A program made the position numbers and the translations under genes. A stretch of 64,000 nt of DNA from Cinnamomum chago (lineage: Eukaryota; Streptophyta; Magnoliopsida; Laurales; Lauraceae). Shown one piece after another: positions 43,659 through 57,450 of this stretch (positions are counted from its first letter, which is position 1; each line of letters begins with the position of its first letter). The stretch covers positions 64,761,501 through 64,825,500 of the forward strand of contig CP142458.1 of NCBI GenBank assembly GCA_038049695.1, given 5' to 3'. The notes beneath the pieces were generated by a model. That model did no database searches, was not told where the DNA came from, and saw only the letters and a program-made list of their open reading frames with translations.

Positions 43659-46600
43659 ATGGTAGCCCCCTTGTCAGCTTGGCCTTGGGACAATTTGGGT
43701 AGCTTCAAGGCATGGATAGTTCATATCACAGCCTATACTTTCTCTTTCCATTTCATGTTTCTTATTTTCTTTATTGAGTTATGTTCTGTTTTTTTCTAAT
43801 GAGCTCTAGTTCTCTTTTGCAGTATGTATTATATGGCCCTCTTGTTGCAAAGGCATTCCACTCATTGGTGTATGAAGATGGCCAAAGTGATTTCAGGTGT
43901 ATGCTCATTCTCATCCTATGTGGTCTCAGAGGCCTCATTTATCAGCTGTGGAGTTCATTTTCCAACATGCTATTCCTTACCAGAAACCGCAGAGTTATCA
44001 AGCAGGGTTTAGATTTTAAGCAAATAGACAGAGAATGGGACTGGTAATGCTAGTTGGATCCAACTCTCTTGGTTTTTCATTCAATCAAATACTATTTTGA
44101 AATGGGTTAGTTGTATTTGTATTGATGGTTTTGGAATTGTGTCTGTATTCTATCTTGTGTTGGGCAGGGATAATTTCATACTACTTCATGGTTTGATGGC
44201 AGCAATGGCATGTTACACTTTGCCATTCCTCACAACTCTTCCTCTTTGGAATTGGAAAGGGTGTATCTATGCATTGATTCTCCACATGGGAGTCTCAGAG
44301 CCTTTGTATTACTGGATACACAAGAGATTACATACTGGCTATCTTTTTACCCATTATCATTCACTGCACCATGCTTCTGCTGTGCCACAGTCCTTTACAG
44401 GTACAGATCAATAAATACCCATATTATCTTTTTCAGAACATGTTTGTATGCGACAGTTTTCTGCAGTTATTCATTTTTCATGGAAAGTGGAAACTCTGAA
44501 ATCATATTTTGTGGCTTTAGTGACCAACATTTGCTTCGGGAAACATTTTTCACACTGAACTGTGTTTCTGTGCTTGTGTAGAAAATGGTTTTCTACCGCT
44601 TGGGTCTGAATCTACTTATGATAGCATTGTGAAAATTCCTCTACCTTGGAAAATGAAATTGGCGGAAAATATTAATGAAAGACAACAAAAAAAAATTAGG
44701 AAATTTTGAATATTTCAAAAAAATATAAAAGTTTTCTACAATTCTTTCAATCAAGTCGTCTCCATAAAATAAAAAAAAAAAAAAAAAAAAAAAACCCTTA
44801 TGTCATTTCTTAAGATTTTCCTTTAATTAAGAGAAATGATTGAGGCCAACCCAAATGACCTAGTGGGGCACACTTCAACTGCTGTATGCATGGATGGTTA
44901 AAAAAAGGGTATTCCAAATTAGCAAAAAGCTAGCTTCATTAAATGGTTATAATCATCAAAATGGCCAATCTTCGGGAGGAAAGAGGTTAAGAAAAGGCAG
45001 AAACCCTTCATAAGAGAAGGGTGTTTTTGTCATTTCTCATAAAGTTTTATGGAGAGGATTTGATTGAAAGATTTGTGGAAAGTTTTTATACATATTTGAA
45101 ATACTCATCTTCATTTACTTTTTTTAAAGTAAGGCAAAAGTTTTATACTTTTTTGAAAATTTCTCAACAAATTACCTCCGATACTATTTTCATTTTCAGC
45201 ATGAAATGTGCTCTATGAACAAACCGTTAGGATCCGTTTGTGCAGCATTAGCATTCCATGGCACTATTGATTCATTCCAGTGGTGTTGCAGAAAAGTAGT
45301 TCCTACACCCTCTCATATGAAATGGTTTTTCATAGATGTGACGAAAACTAGTTCATTTTCCCCCCTGCTTTTGCATGGAAAAGCACTGCCCGTTCTTAAT
45401 CATTGCTTCAAATTTGTTATCTATCAAAGCAATGTTTTGAATGAAAGAAAAACACCCTAGGTAACTTAGCAATTCTTCTTTCTACTCCTTTTGGCAAACT
45501 TTCTTTGTAGAAAATCATAATTTTGGCATCAAACTGAATTTGCTTGGTGCCCGATTCGTGTTTGACCAGGTTGGACTGCTTGGTCCGGTTTAAGTAAGAT
45601 GTTTATCTTCATTTTCTTTTCTTTTTTCCTTTTGTTCTTTTGTTGCAGCTGGGCATGCGACGCTATTGGAGCACCTAATTTTGACCATAGTCATGGGAAT
45701 ACCTATCATGGGGGCTTCTTTGATTGGATCCGGATCCATAAGCCTGATCTACGGCTATATTTTCATCTTCGACTTCTTGAGAAGCATGGGGCATGGCAAT
45801 ATAGAAATTATTTCACATGGCCTTTTTGAGTCCTTCCCATTCCTAAGATACCTCATCTACACCGCGACGTAAGTAAATTACAAACATATGCATGTGCAAG
45901 TGTTACGATATGATTGCACGATGATGAGTGCCAATTCATGGGGGGTAGTGACATTGTTATTATCCTAGGATTATGATCCAACCACAAGTATTTGTAATGG
46001 ATGGAATAAGTTGAACCTAGATCACAAGGCTAGAGTTTTTGTAATTGTGTGAATTTGTCACACAGTACATATTCATATGGTCCCCTATGTATTTCATGCA
46101 CTTGCATGGAACATCAAACTATCATCCAACCTCATCTTACAAATGGGAGTCATCTACCAAGGTCATATTATATCAAGAGAATCTATTTTCCTGAAATATA
46201 TGGTAGAATCTAAGGATTGGTTTTGCTTTTTATCATGTCATCTTTGTGATCACTTTAAACAAGTAAAAGTGGTTCTTGATCCATCCTCACCCAATTCCCT
46301 ACAACTTCAGAAATTGTTTAGACCACTTCTTCTAAATATTCATTGCTTCTCCTTTTAATAACAAAAGAAATTTGGAATTCAATGCAAACCATTGTACTTA
46401 TGATGGGGCTTGTATGCAGGTACCATAGCCTACACCATGCAGAGATGGGCACTAATTACTGCCTCTTTATGCCTCTTTATGACAAGTTGGGGAATACACT
46501 TAATGCAAAGTCATGGGAGCTGCACAAGGAGATAAGTTCAGGTGCATGTGGATCCAATTGAATTTTCTATCACTTGTAAAAGACCCATGTTGGGAGTATG

Positions 46601-49600
46601 TTTAAAATTCCATTTTAGATTTCTGATTTGAACTTGTGCTGTGGCTAATACTTGTGTAACTAAGATCAGGTAACCCTATCAGGTGAGGATAGTTAGATCT
46701 GAAGTTGGATTCACGAGCAAGCAAAGATTTGAAGGATTTATATGAGTAGTGTGAGATGATAGTAGTCATCAAATAAAATCTCATTTTCCCTGGGCCATGA
46801 TCGATACTATTGTTGATAGTCTACATCCACTACAAACCTAACAGTTGGCGTGGCCTTTCAACCCATTCTACGTAACAATAATACATTTTCTTCCAAGCTG
46901 TACCTTCTGAACTAATCCGTGTAGGACACTAAATCAGTAAATAGAGACACCTTCGAACTTACAATACCTTATTCCAACTCTAGACCAAATATATCATTAT
47001 CATCTATTTACCTGTATCAATCTAGTTCTAGTTAACTTGATTTTAAACGGATACATCTTTTTGACATCTACAAATGAATTTTGTGTTATCCATATGAGGT
47101 TGTTGCTGTTGATATTCGGATACTTGTACATACCCTGTGTATACATGTCGGACTGATATGATAACACTCATACTGCCGGACTGATCTAGGGTGCAAGTTT
47201 AGTCTATCCTACTATATTAAGTCCATTGTTTTATATGGTTCTATTAATTTCTTACTGTTCAACAAAAAAAAATGTCAGAGAGGAATATAAACAATGATAA
47301 TTTTGTTAATTTAGAGATGTTCTAAAGAAAAATCTGGGTGGCTTTATCCTTATCCAGGTTCTGGGTTTTCAAAAGTGTAGTCGTCCCCCAGACCCTATAT
47401 CTGTGTACACATCTTTATCTATATCTGTAGCTGAGAATCATAAATTATCAATAAATTGGGCTTCTTGAAGTCTCTATTCCGCAAGACTCCTCTGTCTCAA
47501 AATGACACTTATATCTGTGTCCAAATTCCACATCATTGGTGCATATAAGAAACATGAAGCAGATATAATTAGAATGAACCCATTCAGTTAGATTTATCTC
47601 CATTAAAAAATTCTTTTTTGTTTATTGTACTTCTATAAAACTCGAGCATGTAATCATAATTAACACCCTGCATTTAAGAAAAGGAAAGAAAAGAACGTAG
47701 TTTGGCTAGTTTTAATGCTTGAGATGGTGTATATGAGTATGATTTTAATATCTAGTGGATAAAAGATATCAAAAGAACATCACATAGGCATGATGTTTTA
47801 GACCTAATCAATGTTTTAAAACTTTAACTGACTCTCATATCAAATTTTGACATGAAATATATACACTTTTTGGCTGCTACTATGTACTCAAATTGCACTT
47901 TCATTGTACTAATGCAGAGCAAAAAGATCGAGTGCCAGACTTTGTTTTCCTAGCTCATGTTGTTGATGTGACTTCCTCCATTCATGTGCCATTTTTCCTT
48001 CGCTCCTTCGCTTCGCTGCCATTTGCCACACGTCTCTTCCTGTTACCCGTGTGGCCTTTCGCATTCCTAATCATGCTAATGATGTGGGCTTTATCTAAGA
48101 CATTCTTGATTTCCTTCTACACTTTGAGGGGTAACTTGCATCAGACATGGGCAGTTCCAAGATTTGGATTCATGGTAGGCTATCAAAATTCTTTCAAATG
48201 CGACATTGCATCATGCATGTTTGGAGTAGCCCTTGCTTAACTGCTTACTGATGTTCTTTTGTGTTTGAATTCTCTTTTCCAGTATTTCTTACCCTTTGCT
48301 ACAGATGGTATCAATAACCAAATAGAACAAGCAATTCTAAGGGCTGATAGATTGGGTGTAAAGGTCATTAGCCTAGCAGCACTAAATAAGGTAGTTCCTT
48401 TTTATTTTTATTCTTTGATAGATAACATAAAGAAGTGGAGATTGAAGGGTCTCTTCCTTTTCACTAATTGTATTCTGAATTGATATAAGATGATACTTGT
48501 TTTTTTTCTCCTAGTTTTACAATATGGTGTAACACAAGATATGTTAATTATGATATAATTAGCTCTATGAAATATGATAATAATCAAACTTGTGCCATTT
48601 TCTTCTGCCAACAGAATGAATCACTCAATGGAGGCGGGACTCTATTCGTGAATAAGCACCCAGATCTGAAAGTGCGTGTTGTCCATGGAAACACCTTAAC
48701 CGCTGCTGTCATTCTCAATGAGATCAATAAGAACGTCAAAGAAGTGTTCTTGACAGGGGCTACTTCAAAGCTTGGAAGGGCCATTGCCCTGTATCTTTGC
48801 AGAAAGAAAATCAGGGTCGTGGTAAATCCTCAATCGCCTTCACATTTATAACTCTCTAATCACATGGTTTTAGTAACTTCAATTATAATTAGAAAATGTA
48901 TTCAGCTATCATCAATCAGCTGTTCTATAAATTATCATATGAATATCTCTAGAAAGTAATCTTAAAAAATGGAGATATTGTATTAACTTGCGATAAGGAT
49001 TGGGAGAAGAACTTGGTTAAACAACTTCTCTATTGCCAAAATTGAATGATATGATGGCAATGGCAGATGCTTACTCCATCCAGTGAGAGATTCCAAGCAA
49101 TTCAGAAGGAAGCACCAGTTGAATGCCAACAATATCTAGTCCATGCAACCAAGTACCAAGCCGCGCAACATTGTAAGGTAGTAAACAAGCAACAGATGAT
49201 ATTTTCTCATTGAAGATTTGGGGTCCATCAATGCGTTTTCACCACTCTTGTTTATGTTTCAATGTTCTGTAATTTAGACATGGATCGTCGGTAAGTGGCT
49301 TTCACCAAGGGAGCAGAGGTGGGCACCACCAGGCACTCACTTTCACCAATTTGTCGTCCCTCCCATCTTTAGCTTCAGGAGGGACTGCACTTATGGGGAC
49401 CTCGCTGCGATGAGATTGCCAGATGACGTTGAAGGGCTAGGATCATGTGAGGTAAGCCATGGTCTTACCATGTACTTAACATTGTTCCATAACTTCATCA
49501 TAAGTAAGACTCTGCTCTAACTCACATTCATGTATCATTTGTTTTTGGTTGTTTGATCAGTATACAATGGGAAGAGGAGTAGTTCACGCGTGCCATGCTG

Positions 49601-49716
49601 GCGGTGTGGTCCACTTTTTGGAAGGTTGGACCCACCATGAGGTGGGCGCAATCGATGTGGACAAAATTGATTTGGTGTGGGAATGTGCCTTGAAGCATGG
49701 ACTAAAACCAGTATGA
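43659..49716 (+). CDS. CER3/WAX2 wax alkane-forming protein (11 exons)
   Basis: CER3 works with CER1 in the ER to turn very-long-chain acyl-CoA into cuticular alkanes. Exons: 43659-43709, 43823-44043, 44168-44400, 45649-45868, 46420-46541, 47918-48174, 48283-48390, 48615-48821, 49067-49177, 49278-49451, 49561-49716. These total 1860 bp, in frame, giving 619 aa (Arabidopsis CER3 is about 630). The start [10 protein letters not shown] is typical of the family. The N-terminal half is a fatty-acid-hydroxylase-like membrane region with His boxes HKRLH, HYHSLHH and YHSLHH. The C-terminal WAX2 domain has [27 protein letters not shown] and [13 protein letters not shown], and ends with [12 protein letters not shown]. 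Intron 1 uses GC-AG (AAG|GCATGG); all others are GT-AG. RFGFM replaces the usual RFGFQ at the exon 6/7 junction. No breaks seen. Confidence 0.95.
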
Positions 49717-52015
49717 AGAACTGAAGAGAAAAGACTCACATTCTCCTACTGCATGGTTCATGTTGTGTTTAGCAGAAATTAATGACTGGAGGCAAAAAAA
49801 GAATTAAAACAATCATAACAAAAGCAAGCATGTAACAAACTGGGAACTTTATTTAGAGACTTATTTATTATAATTCAAGGTATTGTGTTACGGCTACTGC
49901 ATTGCAATAAAAACAGAAGACTTCTATTTATTTTTAGTTTTGATCATTAAGAGCTCACGAGGTTTGTTCTTTTGAGAATTGAAATTTTAGGTTCATTGAA
50001 TTGGTGTTAAGTTCTAAACTTTTCATGTATTTGTTATGGGGCTATGTTCCCATGTTAGCCTTGCACTGAGCAGAATTTTGTAAAAACTACTCGGGATATT
50101 GACTGTATGATCATCCTTAGACTTGACATTTGCCTCAAACCAATTGAAGTTTAAATATTTTCCGTTTCGTACAATGACGGTGCGATATTGCATTGCCCTA
50201 GGATATCACACAACATGATATGTGTGATATCGCATGGCCCCTAAGATACCACACAGCACAATGCGTGCGAAATCAGATGGCCCTAGGATACCACACGAAC
50301 AGCTCTATGGGAAATACTTAAATGTTGAAGGTGTATGGGCGAATGTTAGGTTTAAGGACAACTCTACAGCAAAATCCTAAACTAGTATAAATGGCAATGG
50401 GTCAGGTTAAATGTATAATTTGCCCCTTGCCGGGACCGGTTTTGCTTTGGTTTTAATGTGTTAGGGGGCAGCTACAGGTTTATATATGCCAACTTGAGTC
50501 AGTTTGGGGTTGGGTACAGGACTTGGTCACTCCAACTCATATTACCCATTGAAACAGGAGCAGATGGCTTGAATTTAATGGACCCTACGACCAATCAGGC
50601 TATTGATTATTTGGACCTACTTGATCAATCAAATGGCCTTTTCATGTATCTGAATCAGGGCCCTATTGAGAAAAAGGGATCAAATCATAATTTGGACGGC
50701 CAAGATGGGTCCAAAACAGTTTTGACAATAAAATTCTAAATTAAATGAGGGGTCACATAATACCCTTCAATTAGAATCCCCAGTTGGGTCCATCTATGTT
50801 ACAAAAGAAGACATAAGAGGCACAATTTCCAGCAATTGGATGCATCTAATGACCAGTCAAGAAACTTCTTTCCATGCAGGAAGATGTAAGGATCTTGTTG
50901 GAAAATGTAGAGAATTGTTGGGATCTTGAGTTTGAGACTGGGTTTTTCTTCCTAGTGTGGATTCAATCCAGAGACTTAACAGCACTATTCAACAACTCCC
51001 ATAAGAGATTTTTTTATTGGAGAACTGGATCCTTTATTGTGAGGGCAGAACCATAATTTTTTTCTAAGCAGAGGTTGCCATTATATGCAGCTAGAAACTC
51101 ACTCAAGACAGCCCATGAACAACATCACAAGAGAGAGATTATAAAAAAAAAAGTGGTACACTTTTGTGAAAGGGAAAATCTCAAATCAGGGCTTAACTTT
51201 TGGGCACATTTTAATTCATGAAAAAAAAGAAAAAGAAAAAAAACCTACATTTCAAATCAGAACTTAAGTTTTCCACTTTTCTCTCAGATCAGGATAAACT
51301 GCCGGAATAGGTACTTTCCGACGAGTTTTTTCCCCTTCTTCTCAAAAATCCAAAAATGTCTCCTTAGGGCTTTATGTGTGAAATTAGTATTTAATGGTCG
51401 TCTTTGGATATTCTCCTTTTCTTCTCCATGCAACCACTTTTAGAATCGAAGTCTCGGAAATTCTAGGAATCCAATGACACAACAAATGGTTCCTATAAAT
51501 GACAAATGAAAAAAAAAATTCTAAGGCAACCATTCTCCCCCAAAACCATTTTCATTTTCTTTGCAAATGCCATACAGAAGCATACCCTTAGGCTAGCTCT
51601 TTATTATCATTAATGTTTCCTACAAATGAGAGCATAACATGTTTACTGCTTTCAATTTGTTCTGTTAAGAAAATGGGTTTTGGTGGGTTTTGGTTAATAC
51701 TGCACCAAGAAGGAGTCAAGCAAGCTGATTCAAGGGGTGGGTACTTTACCTGTCTATGCTAATTACTAATAACTCTCTGCAGAAAAAAAAAAAAAAAAAG
51801 GGTTTAAAAATGCATGCACTGATTGCAACCTTTAGAACTGTTTACTGATGTGTTTTGATAGTGTTGTTGAAGGACCAAATATCCCAATGTCTTATTTCAC
51901 CTTACAAATATTTTATCACGTCTCTGCTTTTACTTTAAAATACCTTGTCATTACTTCTTCTGTGATGTGAAATCGCCTCATCTTTACTCCTCCATAAATG
52001 TAAATAAACAAACTC
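49717..52015. other. CER3 3' flank, no gene
   Basis: A probable 3' UTR follows the stop, with AATAAA-like sequence near 49,908. The rest is AT-rich intergenic DNA with one tandem repeat (50182-50300) and an A-run near 51,782. Confidence 0.45.
50182..50300. repeat. 42-43 bp tandem repeat, three units
   Basis: Units start GCGATATTGCATTGCCCTAG (50182), GTGATATCGCATGGCCCCTA (50224) and GCGAAATCAGATGGCCCTAG (50267). Each contains a GATAYCACACA motif and the units are moderately diverged. Confidence 0.85.
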
Positions 52016-52180
52016 AAGGGGTAGCTCAATTGGCCTAGGACCACCGTTTGCACCCGGAGGTTGTAGGTTCGAAACTGCACTACCACACTGAGGCTACAGG
52101 GGAGTTTACATGGCTTTCCTCTGGGCTAGGTGAGATTAGTCCAGCCCAAAGGGTTGAGAACCCTCTGATAGCAAAAAAAA
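52016..52180 (+). mobile_element. tRNA-derived SINE, family A (reference-like copy)
   Basis: Full-length and well preserved. GGGGTAGCTCAATTGGCCTA (A box), AGGTTCGAAACT (B box), a body with GGGGAGTTTACATGGCTTTC, and GAACCCTCTGATAGC followed by an A-tail. Target duplication TAAATAAACA at 52001-52010 and 52185-52194. Confidence 0.94.
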
Positions 52181-53899
52181 TACATAAATAAACATGCCCC
52201 ACCAAAGGAACACATTTCACCAGAAAGCCAGCAGTCAACCATTGGGAGGGCCCTATTAAAAGGGTCTCTTTAGGAGACATGGTAAAAAAACTGAGAAAAA
52301 TAAAAGACATCAATGGCTTGGAATATCTGAGAGTGTCCTTGAAATGTGATTTTGGCAATTTTACAAGCAATCTCTGTATTAGAAAGCAATTATAATATAT
52401 TAAGTTGGAAGGTTTTGGATCCAATTTTGACTGTAATTACTATTCTGACTTGGAAGTTACTTTCAGTTTTTACAACTGCTAACAAACTTTTCCTTTCACT
52501 TTCCACTAATATACTCCCCCACTTACGGACTCCCATCTTCTCCGTTTCTAACATAGTCCTACCTCTTCAAGCATACCCGTGATTAACACAGGTTTTTGTG
52601 CTAGTATATGTTTAAACAAGAGCAGCTTCATTGAAAATCTAGGGTATGGTTTTAGTGCACCTCATTTTGTGGGGTTCAGGTGGATGCATCCAGTCATGAG
52701 AAGTAGATTAGGGGTAGACCATGAACAAGAAGTTCTTGTTCTTCTGTAGGGATGGATCAAGAGTAATCTCCAATCAGTTGATGATTATCATAGATTTAGA
52801 GGTTCTTAAGTTCAAATTGTTTATACCTGTAACCTATCAGTGAATACCACTAGAATCTCACTCAGTGGTTTAGATGAAACTTAAGACAGTATGGATTTGA
52901 TCATAGGTGGGCCCCATTCTGCAAATTTCTCAGTAGGTAAGAGATTACATGAAATTTAATAAATTCTATTTCAACCATGAAGTCATACTGTCTCAACCAA
53001 GGTTGGAAAACTCGGTCTCTAGCTAACTCCATTGTCCAACTTGAAAAAAAAATTTTGACTCAGGGGAGTCAACCCGGTCGCTTCATTTATATTATTAACT
53101 CAGTTCACCTGTATTCATGATAATTGATCTAAATTAACAAACTTACATATTCAAAAAATACGAAAATAAGCAGAAGAAAAACAAAACTGTCCTTGCCACA
53201 ACTTCTCACATACACGGAGTCTCCCCCAAATTTGACTCTGGCCTTGTCCAAAATGTGGCGACTCAAAAAAGTCAGGAGTCAATTTGGAGAGTTTTCAAAT
53301 TTTGATTCAAACCACTCCATTCAACCATTCAACAAGAACATTTTACCCATGGATCTAAGGCTCTTAACAATTACAAGAACATTTTACCTCTTCCCATTTG
53401 TGTGGGCTCCTTTTCCACTTATGTGGGGGCAGTCTTTCAATGTGTGTGCGGGCTGGGCTCTCTCTTGGGTCTAGCCCCCTTGGCTGGGTATAAAAAAAAA
53501 CACACACACACAATTGCAAGGACATAGGTTGTGGGGTACAAGTACAATCTTCACCATTTTAGGTGAGAGTCTCACTTATCCATTCAATGGGAGTGATTGG
53601 TGGCTGGGCTGAGTCAGGCTCAAGTGTGTCCGATTTTAGCCCATGGGCCTGAAAAGTCAGGCTGGGCACGGCCCATTTGCAGGATAAATATACTTCTTTG
53701 CTAGTTATTTCAGGCGAGGCATTTAAGCTTACATATGACCTAGGCCCTTCCCAGTTAGCCATTGGTCTAGAAAGTTAAGCTAAGGTCCAGCCCACGGGCC
53801 TAAAACATAGCATCCAGATGAAAGCAGACCCAGACTGGCTTTTGTTTGGGCTCGCTCGGCCCATGAGCACACCCTATTTTAATGCTCTAGACATGCATC
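52181..53899. other. intergenic, no gene recognised
   Basis: GGGCC-rich sequence from about 53,590 to 53,875 ending in ACACCCTA looks like one end of a hAT-type element without its partner. A (CA)n run lies near 53,501. Confidence 0.45.
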
Positions 53900-54115
53900 A
53901 AATTCCCAAGCAGGAGTTTTGGTCTGGTCATCCACAAAGTTAGGATGAGAACATTGTCATTCCTACAAAAGCTCTTGCCAAGCCGAGAATAATATTTGGC
54001 CAAAACACGAGCAGCCTCATTAAAAGTTCTAGGAACAAAAAAGGAACTCAACAAAAGAGTCTAAAATAATATAATTAATGGCCCAATCCACTTGTCCATT
54101 GATGCTATGAACTTC

Positions 54116-57100
54116 TGTTGGGTTTTTTGTTTGTTTCAAAAATTCTAAAGGTGTTTTTTGTAAAAGGTGTTTTGTCCTTTTTTCACTTTTGCTTTATGGG
54201 TTGTGTAGGCTTTTGTAAACAACCCATCCCACATTGCTCAAGTTCAACTTTTGAACCCGAACCATGCCCTGAACGTGAAGAAGGACCAGGTGGCTCTTAT
54301 GCAAGGAAGCAATGGAAAGAAAATGATTACCTGTGCAATAGCCATATTCTGAAGCTTGTAGCAGACAACATTTATAATATGTATTCTGAAGCCCGATCTG
54401 CTAAAGACCTCTGGAGAGCTCTTGATAAAAAAATATAAAACAGAAGAGTCTGGAGCTAAGAAGTATGCAGTTGGTCGCTATCTGAATTTCAAGATGGTAG
54501 ATGACAAGCCCTTTCTTCCTCAAGTACATAACTTACAAACCATTGTTAATAAAATTGTTAAAGAAGGAATCTGAATTGATGAACAGATCCAAGTGGCTAC
54601 AATTATTGAAAAATTACCACCCACTTGGAAGGATATACAAAAAACTCTTCGACACAAGAGAAAGGATTATTCTTTGGAGAGCCTTCAGCGCTACTTGAGA
54701 ATTGAGGAAGAAGCCCGGAATAGTGATCAAAAGGATTTGGCTGAGAATGCTTGCAAAATAAATTTAGCTGAATCTAAATCACAAGTTGATGGTGAAAAGA
54801 AAGGGAAATTTGACCAACATCTAAGCAGGAATAAGCAGTCTAATCCTTCTTTTAAGAGGAAGAATTCGAAGCAAAACCAGAACAAAAAGTTCAGTAAAAA
54901 TCAAGGGACTGTCAAGCCAAAGGCTAAAGGCAGTTGCTTTGTTTGTGGCAAGCTGGGACACTTTGCAAGAGAATGTCGTCACCGAAAGAAATGTCCACAA
55001 CAATCTCAGGCAACCAAGCCTCAAGCTAATGTTACTGAAGCTGAACAGTTTGTTGCTGTTATTTCTAAGGTAAATGCGATCAGCACAGCAAAGAGCGAAG
55101 GATGGTGAATTGACACTGGTGCAACCAACCATGTCACTTTTAACACAAGTGTGATCAAGACCTATGAGAAGGTCACGAATGATTGTAAGCTCGCTCTGGG
55201 AACTACCGTTACTACTCAAGTAATCGGCAAAGGGAAGGTTGAACTTCAGTTCACTTCCGGGAAGACAGTGACATTGCTGAACGTGTTCCATGCACCAGAA
55301 TTGAGAAAGAACCATGTGTCTAGTTATCTTCTGAATAAGGCCAGATTTAAACAGGTAATAGAATCCAACCAATTTGTGATCACCAAGAAAGGTGTATTTG
55401 TCAGTAAGGGTTATGCATGTAAGAATATGTTTAAATTGAATACTGTCAATAATAATATTGCATCTTCTTCTCTGCTTATATTATGGCTTCAGTTGATGAA
55501 TGGCATGGTAGATTAGGTCACATTAATTTCAAAACTATGAGAAATATGAGTAATGATGGATTAATTGATAAATATGAAGATGATCATAAGAAATGTATTA
55601 TATGCTCTCAATCCAAAATTACTCGTAAGCCATTTAAACATGTGGAAAGGGAATCTGCATTACTTCAATTGGTTCATTCTGATAAATGTGATCTAAGTAA
55701 TACTATGAATAGAGGTGGTAAATATTATTTTATTACTTTTATTGATGACTGTTCTAGGTATACTTATGTATACTTATTAAGAACTAAAGATGAAGCACTA
55801 TCTAAATTTCAAATTTATGTGACTGAAGTTGAAAATAAATTGAATAGAAAGGTTGTGACATTCAGAAGTGATAGAGGTGGTGAATACACTTCAAAAGATT
55901 TTTTAGACTATTGTGAATCTAAAGGAATTAAGAGAACTTGTACTGCCCCTTGTATTCCCCAACAAAATGGTATAGCAGAAAGGAAAAATAGGACTTTGAT
56001 TGAAATGGTTAACTCTATGTTAATAGCATCTGGGGAGTCCTAAAAACTTATGGGGTGAAGCTCTGTTGACTGCCTGTTATATTTTAAATAGAGTTTTACA
56101 TTCTAAAACTAATAGAACACCTTTTGAGATTTGGGAAGGGAGAAAGCCTAATCTTAGATATTTTAGAGTTTGGGGGTGTTTAGCACATATCAGGATAGTA
56201 AATCCAAAAAGGCCTAAATTAGGACCCCACTCATGGGAGTGTGTTTTCATTGGCTATGCACAAGATAGTGCTGCCTACAGATTCATGAAATTAGAAGACC
56301 TAAGCCTAGTTGAGTCTAGAGATGCAGATTTCTTTGAAGACCTTTTTCCTTTTAAAACTAAGTTTACATCAGAACCTTCTTCATTGAATAGAGTACTAGA
56401 AACTCATGAGGAAGAGGAATCTCAACCTAGAAGGAGTAAGAGACTAAGGACAGCTACTAGTTTTGGTCCTGACTTTGAAACCTATCTAGTAGAGGAAGAT
56501 CCATCTACTTTCCAGGAGGCTATGACTGCTCATGATGCTGCCTTTTGGAAGGAGGCATTAGATCATGACATTGAATCTGTTTTAGCCAATAATACCTGGG
56601 AATTAACTGACTTACCTTTAGGTACTAAACCTTTAGGGTGCAAGTGGGTTCTCAAGAAAAAACTTAGGCCTGATGGGTCAATAGAGAAATATAAAGTCAG
56701 GCTAGTAGCCAAAGGCTTTACGCAAAAAGAGGGAATAGACTTCTTTGATACTTATTCACCTGTGTCTAGAATCAGTTCTATTAGACTCTTGATTGCTATT
56801 GCTACTGTTCATACATCAGATGGATGTCAAAACTGCTTTTCTAAATGGAGATTTGGAAGAGGAAATTTATATGGATCAACCAGAAGGCTATGTCATAAAA
56901 GGACAAGAAAATAAGGTGTGTAAATTAATAAAGTCCTTATAAGGTGTGGATTAACGTTGTGAATTTAAACGTTAAGGATTAAACATGTTTTAATCGCTGA
57001 TTTAATGTGGATTAATGATATTAAACGAAGAGGTTTAATGGACCAATGGACTACTAATCACAATATAAATTAGGGCCATCTGTGTTATTGTTTCAATACA

Positions 57101-57450
57101 GAAAAAACCGTTTTTCCTTTCTTCTTTTCCTTTCTGTTTTCCCTCTGAACATTTTAAAAGGGAGTCTGTGATATTCGGGCCTGCGTTGCGACCAGAGCCT
57201 GAATGAGGAAGGTCGTTGTATCCTGGGGGCAGTTCTGCTGAAAACCTTCGCACCTGGATTCTATCCCAGGGGGTGGAACTCGTCCTAAAGAGAGCGTCAT
57301 CAGACGTGCTTCGGTCACAGATCTGCTGCCGTTACTATTCTTCTTTTTCGGCCTACAGATCACAATTACAGCCTTCATCAATCGGGTACTACAGTTTCAT
57401 TTACATTATGTTTGACAGAAGCCTCTGTTCTGTAGCCTTTAGCTTTTACA
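54116..57450 (+). mobile_element. internally deleted Ty1/copia element
   Basis: Starts TGTTGGGTTTTTTG and ends AGCTTTTACA. The target duplication ACTTC is perfect (54111-54115 and 57451-57455), and the LINE reading continues across it. The first ~130 bp look like the start of the 5' LTR, which then runs into gag. At the other end, RT breaks off at about 56,935 and LTR-like sequence follows (promoter-like ATATAAATTAG at about 57,063, then a GC-rich part). So the end of the 5' LTR, the primer site and gag start are lost at one side, and the end of RT, RNase H and the start of the 3' LTR at the other. Confidence 0.85.
54260..56935 (+). pseudogene. copia gag-pol, broken
   Basis: Gag pieces (WKENDYLCNSHI, KLPPTWKDIQKTLRH) lead to an intact zinc knuckle CFVCGKLGHFAREC (about 54937-54978). 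Protease has IDTGATNH just after an in-frame TGA (55106-55108) at a place normally holding an aromatic residue. Integrase follows in a shifted frame (55483 on: WHGRLGHINFKTM, FITFIDDCSRY, FRSDRGGEYTS, QQNGIAERKNRTL), then GEALLTACYILNRV in another frame. RT N-terminal motifs ([23 protein letters not shown]) end near 56,935 before the YVDD region. Several frame changes and stops; RNase H is missing. Confidence 0.9.
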
